From contig OX359202.1 of the NCBI GenBank assembly GCA_947172415.1, positions 2,640,001-2,704,000 on the forward strand: a stretch of 64,000 nucleotides of DNA, written 5' to 3'. Under the pieces are notes generated by a model that made no database searches, had not been told where the DNA came from, and saw only the letters and a program-made list of their open reading frames with translations. The DNA comes from Chondrosia reniformis (taxonomy: Eukaryota; Porifera; Demospongiae; Chondrillida; Chondrillidae). The translations under genes and the position numbers were made by a program. Shown one piece after another: positions 1 to 11,010 of this stretch (position 1 is the first letter of the stretch; every line of letters begins with the position of its first letter).

Positions 1-490
1 CTTCCTCTGCCCTCTGGAAGGAACTCGGTCTTACTTCACTGCACTACCGTAGGAGGCTTCATCTTGCGGAGCTAACTTACAAGTGTCTCAATTCACTTGC
101 TCCTCCCTATCTCTCATCCTCTTCCATCTCCCCACCCACCACCACAACAAACGAAGGAATAACCTCATCAATCTTCCCGCAGTCAGGACGACATTTGGAA
201 AACAAGCAGTTTCATTTCAAGGTGCATCCCTGTGGCGGTCTCTACCTGCCTCACTACGTGATTCTGGATCACTAAAGAATTTCTCAAGAACTGCACACTA
301 TTATTTTGACTAACTCACATGATCCTTTCCTTTTATATTTATTAAATCTGCATGACTCTTACTTATTTGAATCTCAGAACTGTTATGTTTTTGTCCTTTT
401 GTATTACTGTATTTTACAGGGTGCCTAGAATAGTAGCCACTGGCTAAAGGCTTTCCCTGTTTAAATAACCTTACCAAACAAAACCAAAAC
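1..490 (+). pseudogene. 3' end of an L2/CR1-like LINE (ORF2 C-terminus plus 3' UTR)
   Basis: The first ~240 bases encode, in one frame, LWKELGLTSLHYRRRLHLAE and then a YKCLN segment. After a shift to the frame open from 83 to 313 they encode RTTFGKQAVSF and LWRSLPASLRDSGSL. These are the usual extreme C-terminal motifs of LINE ORF2 in the L2/CR1 group, downstream of the reverse transcriptase. The frame change and missing N-terminal part show a dead, 5'-cut copy; its left side lies outside the window. The 3' UTR runs to about 490, including GGCTAAAGGCTTTCCCTGTT. The family call comes from motif recall, not a search. Confidence 0.75.
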
Positions 491-515
491 CATGGGTTTC
501 ACAGTTATCGGACAA

Positions 516-784
516 ATCGAACGTTTTTATTAATATAACACATGGTTTGAATATAAATTTCCCATAGGTTTTCTACAGTCCTATGGCCTTTTATATGAAG
601 ACTTTGTCCTCCATTTTCTAACAAACGGAGGCCTAAATAAAAAATCCCTTCATTTGAAATGAGTTTTATGCCTTAAACTTTATGATAATACCCATACTGT
701 TTCTAGATCCTTTCTTGGAGCCATATGAATTATTTAATTATATTATTTATTTAGATTATATTAATTTTTTAGTATATCTTAGTA
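516..784 (+). repeat. AT-rich dispersed repeat, left part (split copy)
   Basis: This stretch matches 43,305-43,570 over most of its length; both contain TTTGTCCTCC, AACAAACGGAGGCCTAAAT and TTTCTTGGAGCCATATGAAT. The match stops where the Tigger element starts at 785 and resumes at about 2,256 (ACTGTATATATCCGTAAC). One copy was therefore split by two later insertions. Confidence 0.7.
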
Positions 785-1308
785 CAGTGAAAACTGGTTA
801 ACACGAAGGCGCTTTACACAAAATATTGCTTAACACAAACAATTCGCCGAGACCAAGTTATTTACCATACTAATTATACTGTTTTACGCGAAAAGTGCCT
901 GTTAACACGAAGGCATTAACACGTGTAATTTGTCAAGAAGGCAGTCACGAAGAAGCAACGAAGCTACTCGATAGACTTCAAGATAAAAATTTTCGAAGAG
1001 ATTGACACCAAAAGGCTCTCTAAATCGGAAATTTGTAAAGAGTACGACATTCCCAATTCGACACTGTCTACCTTCTTGAAGAACAGGACTAAAGTCGAGG
1101 GAGAAAACTCCAGTGCCAACGGGAGTAGGAAACGTCTTCGCAGTATGCAGTTCATTTTTAGTGTATCAATGCACGTGTTTATATGCATATATGTATATAC
1201 ACTTTTGGATCATTACATTACATCTATGGAGATCTGATAACAAGAAATATTGTTAACAAGAAATGATCTGGATTGCACCGTGAATTTCTCATTAACCAGT
1301 TTTCACTG
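785..1308 (+). mobile_element. Internally deleted Tigger (pogo superfamily) DNA transposon
   Basis: The element begins CAGTGAAAACTGGTTAA and ends TTAACCAGTTTTCACTG, perfect terminal inverted repeats of the Tigger/pogo type, and is flanked by TA duplications at 783-784 and 1309-1310. The inside keeps only the N-terminal part of the transposase, so it cannot move by itself. At about 520 bases it is a fraction of the usual 2-3 kb of a complete Tigger. The TIRs being intact suggests it could have moved in trans. Confidence 0.9.
932..1152 (+). pseudogene. Tigger transposase N-terminal fragment (CENP-B/Psq-type HTH)
   Basis: The plus-strand frame starting at 932 reads about 73 codons without a stop, with KKQRSYSIDFKIKIFEEIDT, then KSEICKEYDIPNSTLSTFLK followed by NRTKV. 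This is the Psq/CENP-B helix-turn-helix with which Tigger transposases bind their terminal repeats. A TAA stop lies just upstream (926-928) and no start codon is seen. The second DNA-binding helix domain and the DDE catalytic domain are missing. It is a remnant inside the deleted element at 785-1308. Confidence 0.85.
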
Positions 1309-1313
1309 TATCA

Positions 1314-2255
1314 GAGAGTACGGTAGTACTCTCTAAGTAGGGATGGCCCGAATTAAAATGGATGCCGTATTCAATGTATTATGGGTTAACACCTTATAAG
1401 TAGGCAGCGAATGTGTTTTTACCTCTTTTAAACTCATAATGTGTCTTTTTTGTACGATTTCAATTGAGGAAAGCTGTTTTCAAGAGCGCATAAAGGCTCC
1501 AAGTTTGTAAAATGGTTTCAGGCCTACTTCCAGTTTTCCTCATTTTCTTCTTCTTCTTATTATTATTATTATTCTTCCTTTTATTTCACGCTAGTGCATA
1601 AATGCGCTTTTAGATAAATACATTTTAGGGGTTTATCGTCTAAACGTTTTAGCAAATAGGGTATAGGCACCTTTCTGTCTTCAAACGATTTGTGCAAAGA
1701 CGGTTTTCTGTGGCACGTAAGCAAATTGGAACCTTTTTGTCGCCATTTTCTAATTAGGAGTTCTTGGTCATCTCCTGATTGCCTTCGACTACGACGTTAT
1801 ATTTCGAGTTTTTACCATAAAAAAATTACAAAACTAATTGTAATAAGAATATAACATTACAAAAAAAGAAGTAAATAAAAACATTTAAAAAATGAAATGA
1901 GAAGTAGGGATGGCAGTCCCTGCAACAGTACCTATCACATCTAGAAAAAGTAACGAAACAAGAAAGTGATCATATGGTAAGGCTAACATTGCAGAAGTGG
2001 CATACTGAAACTTAACTATACACATCACTTCTATGTTTGGGCGCATCATGGATATACTAGAAGTAGGGATTGATGCGCCCAAACATAGAAGTGATGTGTA
2101 TAGTTAAGTTTCAGTATGACACTTCTGCAATGTTAGCCTTACCATATGATCACTTTCTTGTTTCATTACTTTTTCTAGATGTGATAGGTACTGTTGCAGG
2201 GACTGCCATCCCTACTTCTCATTTCATTTTTTAAATGTTTTTATTTACTTCTTTT
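1314..2255. mobile_element. Composite non-autonomous element with a large terminal palindrome
   Basis: The part from 1,336 is homologous to the reverse complement of 12,427-13,148; both start CTCTCTAAGTAGG and share a pyrimidine tract. From about 1,866 to 2,048 the sequence is repeated in inverse at 2,071-2,255, nearly perfectly, around a 22-base spacer. The inner module (AAGTAGGGAT at one end, ATCCCTACTT at the other, ~155 bases) recurs at 12,443-12,601 and looks like a MITE. Two such MITEs head to head make the palindrome. Open frames here are by-products of the repeat. A (TTC)n(TTA)n microsatellite lies at 1,545-1,575. Confidence 0.65.
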
Positions 2256-2345
2256 ATATATTATAACTTGCACTGTATATATCCGTAACCTGAAGCCATA
2301 CATAAATCGCGTTATGAAAACAACATAGGGGCTGCCGTGCCCTAA
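2256..2345 (+). repeat. AT-rich dispersed repeat, right part of the split copy
   Basis: ACTGTATATATCCGTAAC, CCATACATAAATCGCGTTATG and GGGGCTGCCGTGCCC match the 3' end of the copies at 43,580-43,667 and 36,310-36,397. It continues the repeat that is interrupted at 784. Confidence 0.65.
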
Positions 2346-2360
2346 AAAAAGAAATCATAC

Positions 2361-2919
2361 CTTCTCCAGACCTTGAACTAGGCATGCCATTAGTTGATCG
2401 CAGGCCTCTTCTGACTGAAGTGTCTGCTTACCTAATTTCTCAGTTTTTTGTACCAATTGCTCAAAGTCGGTCAACTCGCTAATAAAAAAGATATTTCCAA
2501 TACTTCTATAGTACTTGTATATCTCTCATCTTGACAATTCTGGTATTTTTAGAGTAATCGAAACAGGTTTACCTTCTGTCTAGTTCTTCTGAAGGGAAAT
2601 CGTAAAATTCATCTTCTCCGTCTCCAATTGATTCGTAAGTTGATAGATACTCTGATTCTGCGTCAACTGGTCTTACAGATGACTTTGATCCGCCGACTGT
2701 AATGCGGCGTAAAGACTCCAACTGTTCCTTCGTTTCTAACATTAACTCCCGTAATTTTTTGACTTCTTCAACCAACATACGAAGAGTGGCCTCCTTTGGG
2801 TTGCTAGCTGAATTCCTTCTATTCCACCACTTGCTCAGTAAAACTATAGCACTACCAACACTTAGGCCAGTCAAAATGCTGAGTGCTACGGAATAAGCTT
2901 TGGTAGACATTTTATTCAC
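2361..2919 (-). CDS. RMDN/FAM82-like membrane protein, first two exons (partial gene)
   Basis: Exon 1 is complement 2919-2573 and exon 2 complement 2478-2361, joined in frame (AG + C) with GT/AG sites, then a donor GTATGA at 2360. The 155 residues show one hydrophobic segment (about residues 8-27, SVALSILTGLSVGSAIVLL), a basic stop KWWNRR, a coiled-coil-like helix (about 42-68, LRMLVEEVKKLRELMLETKE) and an acidic stretch ending EDEFYDFPSEE. That last resembles an FFAT motif (E-F-Y-D), which binds VAP proteins of the endoplasmic reticulum. N-terminal anchor, coiled coil and FFAT in this order recall RMDN3/PTPIP51; the TPR part would lie in later exons, not seen, perhaps left of the window. It starts 240 bases after the BABAM2 stop on the same strand. 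The exon structure is firm; the family name is tentative. Confidence 0.6.
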
Positions 2920-3009
2920 GTCTCTTACCTATTAAGCAATATTTGTCACGCTAATAAGTGCGTAGTACAGCATTTAGCTACAACTCAATTGTAAACTGTC
3001 AAGAAACTG

Positions 3010-3062
3010 GAGTTAAAAACTTGCGGGGTGCCTGAGCGCCCCGAACTCGAGCTACTTGCTGG
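3010..3062. repeat. Relic of a GC-rich hairpin repeat end
   Basis: GTTAAAAACTTGCGGGGTGC followed by GCGCCCCGAACTCGAGCTACTTG resembles the 5' ends of the repeats at 38,945 and 41,468 (AAAAACTCGTGGGGCTGCCG, then CGAACTACTTGG). It lies between the two minus-strand genes. Confidence 0.4.
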
Positions 3063-3159
3063 TTCTTTGTTTTCAGCTTTTATCAAGCAATTGAGTAAAA
3101 TCACAACTATCACACATACAAAATGGGCAACTTAAATTTACATGGTTCATTTGAATCAA

Positions 3160-5741
3160 TTATGGTAAACATTCGCCTTGGGCAACTGATAATTCCCTAA
3201 ACTTAGGTATTACATCCAGTAAGTACTTCCTACAAGAAGGAGAATTAAGGCAAGTAACCAAAGCAATTTCATTACTTGCTTAAAAGCATTAGCAAAGGAC
3301 AGTACCTCAACTTGGCTACCATTTCTTCTGTGGTCCACTGAGAATTGAATATGTAATGCTTCAGCTGACTCTCGCAAGGCAAACCTTCTATCTTATGGTA
3401 CACAGATCTTAATGTAATCAATGGAGCTTCAACTGGAAAGCCATTAGTAAGTTCAACTAGAATAAACAATTCAGTGTGTAACTTAAAGGCTACAACAAGT
3501 CCTTACCATGATACTACGCACATGTGTACAAGATACGTAGATATACTTACAATGAAGAACACAAAAGAAGCCCTTGACCTCCACTAAAAATGCTGCAAAG
3601 CTGTAATTTTCTGTATCATATTCTAATGTTGCCTTGTCATATACACTTAACCAGGTGGTTAAGAATTCTTTTCTTAGCTCCAATGAATGTTTCACATAAT
3701 CAATCTAGAACACAAAATGTTGCACACATGTACATGTTATTAAAGTTACTGAACGTGTAAAGTACCTTTTCCTGTATCTTTTTTGCCACTAATGGGACAA
3801 AATCCATCAGACAAGGTTCACAGTCACTGCCCCAAACTGGTAACGACATGTTTGATAAGGCAGGAAAATTCCTTCAAAGGATATGAATAATGTTAGATAA
3901 ACACTATTTAGTGGTATAAATTCCAAAATGTTACTTTTGCATATTAGGTGAGATATAAATTGATGTCTGAGCGGAGGTTACATTTGATGAGCTGAGCCTG
4001 ACCATAAGAGCAACTTCATACTTCAAACTAGGATTCAACTGCATAAGTATAGAGCAAAGTCACTAGTATAGGTCATTATAAGAAAGCTAGAGGAACACTC
4101 ACAAAACTGTAATCTGAATGTTGACATTAACAAAGGGTAACTAGAGATATTATGTACGTATGTTACATCACAACCATTTCTAAAGGTATGTATGTCTTTA
4201 ACAGGTATAATCACACTTTAACTTTCAGAGAAACCAAATCTCAAAATAAGAAAAGACGTAAGTTAATTAGATATTTATTGATCATACCTAGCACATCATT
4301 AATAATATATTTCAAGCAACAACTGACTTAAAGTAACAACTATTTAGCTATCCCAAACTTAGCAACTACATACCTGTATCCAAAATGGATGCAATTAGGG
4401 TTAGACTTATATATGCACTACATCTAGGTACCTTGTATTCTCTAAATGCATACTACTTAAATGACTGCTAACATGGTGTATGACGAATGTATGCATGTGC
4501 GCCTACTTTAGGCAGCCCACAGAAATCAAGACTCAAGGGAATGAAATAGATACACTCAATTTCATCATTATCCTACAAGGACAAAAAATATTGTATACAT
4601 GTCAAACGTAAATTTTGATGATGTGAACCTATAGCACAAACAATGAACTTACATCTTCTCCAGCTACACAGAATACTTCAATATCATTGTAATTGCCACT
4701 TTCTTCAAAGGTCTTCAGCTCAAACTGAAGACGGGGATGTTTTGATACTACCTCTAAATTGTACAAGCTGAATTCATTGAGTAGTTGCTTTAGCAATACA
4801 GTTAACATTGTAGGATTGGAGGAGTTCCATTTCGAAAGAACCTTTAATTTAAAAGAATTCTCAAATTCATTTGACTATGGATTTAGACCGGCCTAGTCAT
4901 GTCTCCTTATAAACAGTGAGGAAATGAATAAATTAAGAGCCCACCCTAATGTCAACAAGACTGGCTCCCACTTTTGAACTAGAGCTCATGTGAACACTAG
5001 AAAAGCTACTCATAATGCCAAATATGCCAAATTAATAAATCCCAAGTAGGCTGTCTATAGTTCTACCATCTTTTTGAGACAGAGTGGAGACCATTAAATA
5101 GACTTTGGTTCCTCCCATTTGTGTTGTGAGCTCTTCAAGAGACATAAGTAGGTGGGGTAACTCCAGAGTAATGATTTTGGAGGTTTTAGATCAGTTTCAG
5201 ATCTTAACACTCATGGTATTCACACAACGTAACATATGCTAAATATTACATAGAGTTTCTCAATATTTGGAGAAAAGTGACTCTGTCCTGGCTTAAAGAC
5301 AACATCCGGTGGCAGTGAGGGATTACGGTAATCAAATAACACCTCCCCTAATAATATAAAGATTACTCAATGATACAATGAAGAGTTATTTGCATAATAG
5401 AGTAAATAAAACTGTAATCGACATTAGTATGATGCTCGATCTAACACATAACTCACACTGAATGGGAGATCCACAGTAAGGAATACAAAGAGTGACTCTA
5501 TCACAAGATTCTCTTAAGTGAAATGGTGCACTGTTTAGAAAAAAATTCAAGAGTGATACAGTACCCTGTATGAAATCTTCGCTGGATGGTCTAACCTCGT
5601 TCTCCAGTCTTTAATTTTGATCACTCCTCCTCTTCTATTTAAAAAGACATCACTGACACAGCATTTCAGCATATCCAAAAAGGGAGACTTGAAATAATTC
5701 TCCCAATCACTTGTAGTGTCAGCATTAGCACTCGCCTCCAT
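3160..5741 (-). CDS. BABAM2: BABAM2 (BRE) homologue, 10 exons
   Basis: BABAM2/BRE is the scaffold subunit of the BRCA1-A and BRISC deubiquitinase complexes (BRCC36, Abraxas, BABAM1), acting on K63-linked ubiquitin in DNA repair and in the cytoplasm. Exons on the complement: 5741-5560, 5512-5457, 5347-5250, 4841-4653, 4572-4507, 4038-3935, 3871-3766, 3704-3551, 3456-3306, 3229-3160. All junctions are GT/AG and phases agree; the sum is 1,176 bases, 391 residues, against 383 in human. Collinear matches to the human protein recalled from the family: CDRVTLCIPYCGSP; WEVLFDYRNPSLPPDVVF; KWNSSNP (about 116-122); CLMDFVPLV; the GFFCVLHFEL region; LITLRSVYHKIEG; and the C-terminal KYLLDVIPKFREL. Introns are 47-468 bases, most under 110. 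The exon 1 donor (GTATCA) is chosen by phase; GTACTG four codons earlier would break the frame. No stop or frameshift is seen, so the gene looks functional. Confidence 0.92.
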
Positions 5742-5815
5742 ATTTATAGGATGACGCAACACTATTCGCAAAACCCTGCTCTTGTATGGTTGCCACAACA
5801 AAAAAAATTGAACTA

Positions 5816-6135
5816 CCGTAGTTCGGGAAATTTTCGTGTTCGGAAATTTTCGTGGGAAAAATTTTCGTGTTAAAATATTTTCGTGGTCTGGCTCGTACGA
5901 GCGATTATTGCTGCTGGTACTTCGGACGAAAGCCACCCCTTTGGGTCCGGTAAACCGTCCTTGCGCTGCAGGTATCGCAGTAGAGCCATTTTGACAGCGC
6001 TCAGCTGTGTTGCGTTTACATAATAGATTGTGCAACGTGTTATTATTCGTTGTTAAAAATATTTCGTGTGATAAATTTTCGTGGTTTGAGCCAACCACGA
6101 AAATATTCTAACAACGAAAATTTCCCGAATTACGG
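5816..6135. mobile_element. 320-bp MITE with TA duplication, upstream of BABAM2
   Basis: The ends are CCGTAGTTCGGGAAATTTTCG and the inverse CGAAAATTTCCCGAATTACGG (one mismatch), flanked by TA at 5814-5815 and 6136-6137. Several TTTTCGTG words follow each end. TA duplication suggests a Tc1/mariner-type source transposase, but no coding remnant is present. It lies 75 bases 5' of the BABAM2 start codon, so it may form part of that gene's promoter or 5' UTR; the long minus-strand frame running through it into exon 1 is accidental. Confidence 0.75.
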
Positions 6136-6137
6136 TA

Positions 6138-7364
6138 TAGGGCGCGGCATCTATTTCGGGACACCATGATTAATGCGACGCCCGTTCTCAGCCGTAAGAA
6201 AGCCGATTGTTACCATTCTTGGACTGTTAAAAGGGCTCGCAAAACAAACATGGTGCACCAGCCAAGTGAGAGGTGCTAATTCGTCAAAAATGTTTTATTA
6301 GACAGTGGAAAATACGAATATAGAATAAATGATGACACCAATCTATGAAGGACGATGATATCTGACGATTGTATGTATACTTCTCTTAAATTCCCTTTAG
6401 TTTTTGAATTATAATTGAAAACGTATTTTTGTACCTTTATCGGGCTCCTCTAGTACTTCATATCTCAGCTAAACAAGGGAATATTCCAGGAGTATACATA
6501 CAACTTGTAGGCTGTTACTTACTGAAGAGATTGATGTCAAAAAATGGTTAGATATACAATCCCCCACTGTCTAATAATCCATTTATTTTCCATTTGTCTC
6601 TTCTTCGAGTAATGGTATTGTCACGTGATTATCAGCCAAAATTAGTAGTATAGCTGAGCCATCATACATTGGCGTTTTATGATGTTGCATATGCACCCAA
6701 ATATTTGGTAACGCCTTATACAAACATTAGACTTCCGGAGTTGATACTTCAAGTAAGGCTTCTTGGTAGCGATACAGTTTCCTTGACCCAAGTTTTTGTT
6801 GTCGTCAGAGGTAAGGGGAAACAGTAAGCATATTGCATGTCTACCAATATCTATGTAATTATCAATGGCGAAAATGTATGAGCAATTAATGAAGTATAAT
6901 CAAAAGAAAACAAAATGTTTCAGTCATGTAGGCCTTAATTCCTCAGCTATTATACTACGTTAATAATAGCTGAGGAATTAAGGCCTACGTGACCCAAACG
7001 TTCTATTCTTCTTTTGAATAATAATGTAGTATAATGAGGAATTAAGGCCTATGTGACCGAAACTTTCTATTCTTCTTTTGAATAATAATGTAGTATAATG
7101 AGGAATTAAGGCCTACGTGACCGAAACTTTCTATTTTTCTTTGATTATTAACGTAGTATAATCAAAAGAAAAATAGAAGGTTTCGGTCACGTAGGCCTTT
7201 ATTGGCCTTCCTCCGCTATACTATAATTTGACATCTATAAGGACTTGTGATGACTTGTTACGTTTCAGTGCTGGGTGCTCCACTTCACGCGCAGGTAACA
7301 TGCTACTGTAGGCGCTAATATGACGATTTACAAAAAAAGGAAATTTTGCGGACATGTTCTAAAT
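6138..7364. other. Intergenic flank with inverted and tandem ~80-bp repeats
   Basis: No gene is seen. At 6,905-7,222 a unit containing GAGGAATTAAGGCCTACGTG and CTTTCTATTCTTCTTTTGAA is present about three times in direct order and once or twice inverted at each edge (for example TAGGCCTTAATTCCTCAGC at 6,930). This looks like stacked MITE remnants. The part 6,138-6,900 is unassigned and may include BABAM2 upstream sequence. Confidence 0.5.
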
Positions 7365-8211
7365 GCGCAAAAAACTAGTACACAAAAACGTACCTACATA
7401 GTACCTTGTAGAACTATATAGTACTGGAACCTACAACTAGTACATACGACTAGTACATAATATTCGTACTACAAATAGTACATAGAACTAGTACGTAAAA
7501 CCATATAGTACACATAACTAGTTCATACAACTAGTACATGTAACTAGTACATACTATTAGTACATAGAACTAGTACATACAACTGCTTAAGGCAAATAGT
7601 ACTTACAACTAGTACATACAGCTAATTCATTAAGCTAGACTATAAACTAGTACATAGAACTATTACATACAACTGGTCCAAGGAACATACATTTAGTACA
7701 TACAATTAGTACATACATATAGTTCTAGAGCTAGAACATAAAACTAGTATATACCACTGGTACATACAACTAGTACTTACAATTAGTAGTATTACTGGTA
7801 CATATAACTAGTTCATACAACTTGTACATACAACTAGACCATAAAACTAGGACATACAACTAGTAATTAGTACATACAACTAGTACATACAACAAGAACA
7901 TACAACTAGTACATACAATTAGTACATACAACTAGTACATACAACTAGTACATGCAATTAGAACTACAACTAGTAGATAAAACTAGTACATACCACTAGT
8001 AAATGCATATAGTCCACACAACCAGTTCATACAACTAGTACATATAACTAGTACAAATGGCTAGTCTGTACAACGAGAATATACAACTAGTACATACAAC
8101 TAGGACGTACAACTAGTACATCCATGTAGTACATACAACTAGTACACACGACTAGTATTTACAACTTGTACATACAACTAGTACATACAACTGGTACACA
8201 ACCAGTACATG

Positions 8212-8464
8212 CAAGGATTCACAGAAGATCAAGATAAAGAAAAAGACAAAGACTCCCATGCAGGATCACTGATGAAGGGTGCATGGAATTCCCAGAAACA
8301 GCTGTCTGACCCAGTGGAGAAGAAGATGAAAGAAGGGAAAAGAAGGAAGAAAAGACTACTGTATCTTCATCTAAAGCTCTCTTTAGGTTTAGTTCCCCTA
8401 TAGGCTCTTTTTACAGAATAAGCATATATATAGCATGTAGGAAAATGGTATCTTAGATTTTTCA
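8212..8464 (+). mobile_element. 253-bp solo copy of the Penelope-like 3' end (SINE-like)
   Basis: Sequence from CAAGGATTCACAGAAGATCA to CTTAGATTTTTCA is nearly identical to the last ~270 bases of the Penelope-like copies at 15,508, 36,030, 38,475 and 40,523, and nothing else of the element is present. Satellite abuts both sides. Its left end corresponds to base 40,250 of the better copy, 32 bases downstream of that copy's TATA box, where a transcript would be expected to begin. A 64-codon open frame across it is not conserved in the other copies (indels of 4 bases), so it is not called a gene. Confidence 0.85.
8253..8319 (+). ncRNA. Hammerhead ribozyme motif (type I, short stem III)
   Basis: The core is CTGATGA (8269-8275), stem II GGG/CCC with an extended loop, GAAA (8295-8298), then ACAGCTGT closing a stem III without loop and C8306 as the cleavage nucleotide. 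Stem I forms from ATCA/TGA next to the core and CTCC (8253-8256)/GGAG (8316-8319), with an internal loop as in natural type I ribozymes. Tiny palindromic stems III are typical of hammerheads in Penelope-like elements. The 10.1-11.1 position is A-A rather than G-C, which could weaken it. Confidence 0.75.
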
Positions 8465-11010
8465 TGCAACTAGTACTGACAACTAGTACATACAAATTGT
8501 ACATAAAACTATAGTGCATACAAATAGTACTTACAACTAGTACATACCAGTAGTTCATTAAACGTGTCTAACAACTAGTTCATAGAACTATTCATACAAC
8601 TAGTACATACAACTAGTGGATACAATTAGTCCTTACAAATAGTACATAGAACTAGTTCCTACAATAAGTACATACAACTAGAAAGTAGTGTATACAACCA
8701 GTACATATAAGTAGTACATAAAATTACTACATAAAACTAGTGCGTATAGCTAGTACATAGCAAGTACATACAACTAGTACATAAAACTATTACGTACAAT
8801 TAGAACATACAACTAGTACAAACAACTAGTATATACAATTAGTACATATAACTAGTTCATACAACTAGTACATACAACTAATACCTATCTAGTACCTTAT
8901 ATAACTATATAGCAGTAGAATCTACAACTTGTACATACAACTAATACCTATCTAATACCTTGTATAACTATATAGCATTTGAACCTACAGCTTGTACACA
9001 CAGCTAGTACATGCAGCTAGTACATATAAATAGTATATATAACTAGTACATACAACTAGTACCTACGACTAGTACATACGACTAGTACATACGACTAGCA
9101 CTTAATACCAGTTCTAATAATAGTATATAGAACTAGTAAAAACAATTAGTACATAAAATTAGTACATACAACTAGTAAATTCAACTCTTCCATAACTAGT
9201 TCAAACAAGTAGCACATACAACTAGTTCAAACAATTGGAACACACAACTACTACCTTCATCTAGTACTTACAACTGGTACCTACAACTAGTAAATATAAC
9301 TAGTACATAAAACTAGTACATACAACTAGTATATACAACTAGTACATATAAGTAGTACATAAGATTAATACGTACAACTAGTGCATTCAATTAATAAATA
9401 GCTAGTTCATACAACTGGTACATAACTAGTACATACAACTAGTACATAGAACTTAGATATAGAATTTGTATATACATGCAACTACTTCATACAACTACTA
9501 CATTGAACTAGTACCTACATCTAGTAAATGAATCTAATACTAGTGCAAACAACTAGTAGATACAACTATTACATACAATTAGTACATACAATTAATACAT
9601 ACAACTAGTTCATAAAACTAGTACATACAACTAGTATATAAAACTAGTATCTAGTACATACCACTAGTATCTGCTTAGTACCTAGCATAACCAATACTAG
9701 AACCTACAACTAATACATACAGTTAGTACATACAACCACTACATACAACTACTACATTAAACTACTACATAATTCTAGTACATACAAATATTTCCAAAAA
9801 CTAGTACATACAACTAGTATCTAGTGTATACAAATAGTACCTACTTAGTGCTTAGTATAACTAATACTAGAACCTATAACTGGTACATAAAATTAGTACA
9901 TACAATCAGTAAATACAACTACAACATCCAACTAGTACATCCAACTAGTACATACATGTAGTACATACAACTATATAGTATGCAAAACTTGTACATTCGA
10001 CTAGAACATACAACTAGAAACTAGTACATGCAACTAGTACATAGAACGTGTATATAAAACTAGTTCATACAACTAGTATATACATACAACTAGTACATAG
10101 AACGAGTACATAAAAATTGTACATAAACCCATAGTATTTAATTAGTAAATACAACTAGTACATACAACTGGTAGATAACTAGTACATACAATTAATACAT
10201 AGAATTAGTATATGCAATTAGTACATGCAACTACTACATACAACTACTACACACAACTAGTACCTACAAATAGTAAATATAGCTAGTACTTCTACATACA
10301 ACTAGTACATACAACTAGTTTATACAACTAGTACATACAACTAGTATCTATATGGTACCTTGTATAACTAAATAGCATTAGAACCTACAATTTGTACACA
10401 CAGCTAGTACATACAGCTAGAACATATAACTAGTGCATACAATTAGTATATATAACTAGTACATACAGCTAGAACATACTAGTAGTACAAACAACACTAC
10501 ATACAATTAGTACATATCTAATACATACAACTAGTACATACAACTAGTAAATACAATTGGTACATACAACTGCTACATACAACTAGCACATACAACTAGT
10601 ACATGCAATTTATACATAAAACTACTCCACACAATCAGTACTTAAAACTAGTACATATAACTAGTACATACACATATAACTAGTACATATAAATAGTACA
10701 TACAACTAGGACATACGACTAGTACCTACAACTAGTACATACGACTACATAGAACATACGACTAGCACTTAATACAAGTTCTAAAAATAGTATATAGAAC
10801 TAGTAAAAACAATTAGTACATATAATTAGTACATACAACTAGCATATAAAACTGGTACATACAATTTGTACATACAACTAGTACATACAACTAGTACCTA
10901 TATAGTACCTTGTATAACTAAATAGCATTAGAACCTACAACATGTACACACAGCTAGTACATGCAGCTAGAACATATAACTAGTACATACAAGTAGTACA
11001 TATACCTATA

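Larger units (their letters stand above)
7365..11010 (+). repeat. 13-bp satellite array, ACTAGTACATACA orientation
   Basis: Degenerate tandem copies of a 13-base unit (plus strand ACTAGTACATACA) with many point changes and short indels. A longer pattern with TAGTACCTTGTATAACTA, a TAGCATTAGAACCTACAA block and CACACAGCTAGTACATGCAG recurs at about 7,395, 8,885, 8,940, 10,345 and 10,895, so a higher-order repeat is visible. The array is interrupted at 8,212-8,464 by a short retrocopy. It ends at an orientation switch near 11,010. Confidence 0.95.

Noticed and set aside
964-1188. Minus-strand frame in the Tigger element
   Set aside because: It is antisense to the recognisable transposase helix-turn-helix on the plus strand.
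5742-6098. N-terminal extension of BABAM2 exon 1 by 119 codons
   Set aside because: The added part is MITE sequence with inverted repeats; the homologous protein starts at the ATG at 5,741.
7365-11010. CRISPR-like array or telomere array
   Set aside because: No constant repeat with unique spacers; the units are contiguous, degenerate 13-mers, and the unit is not a known telomere repeat.
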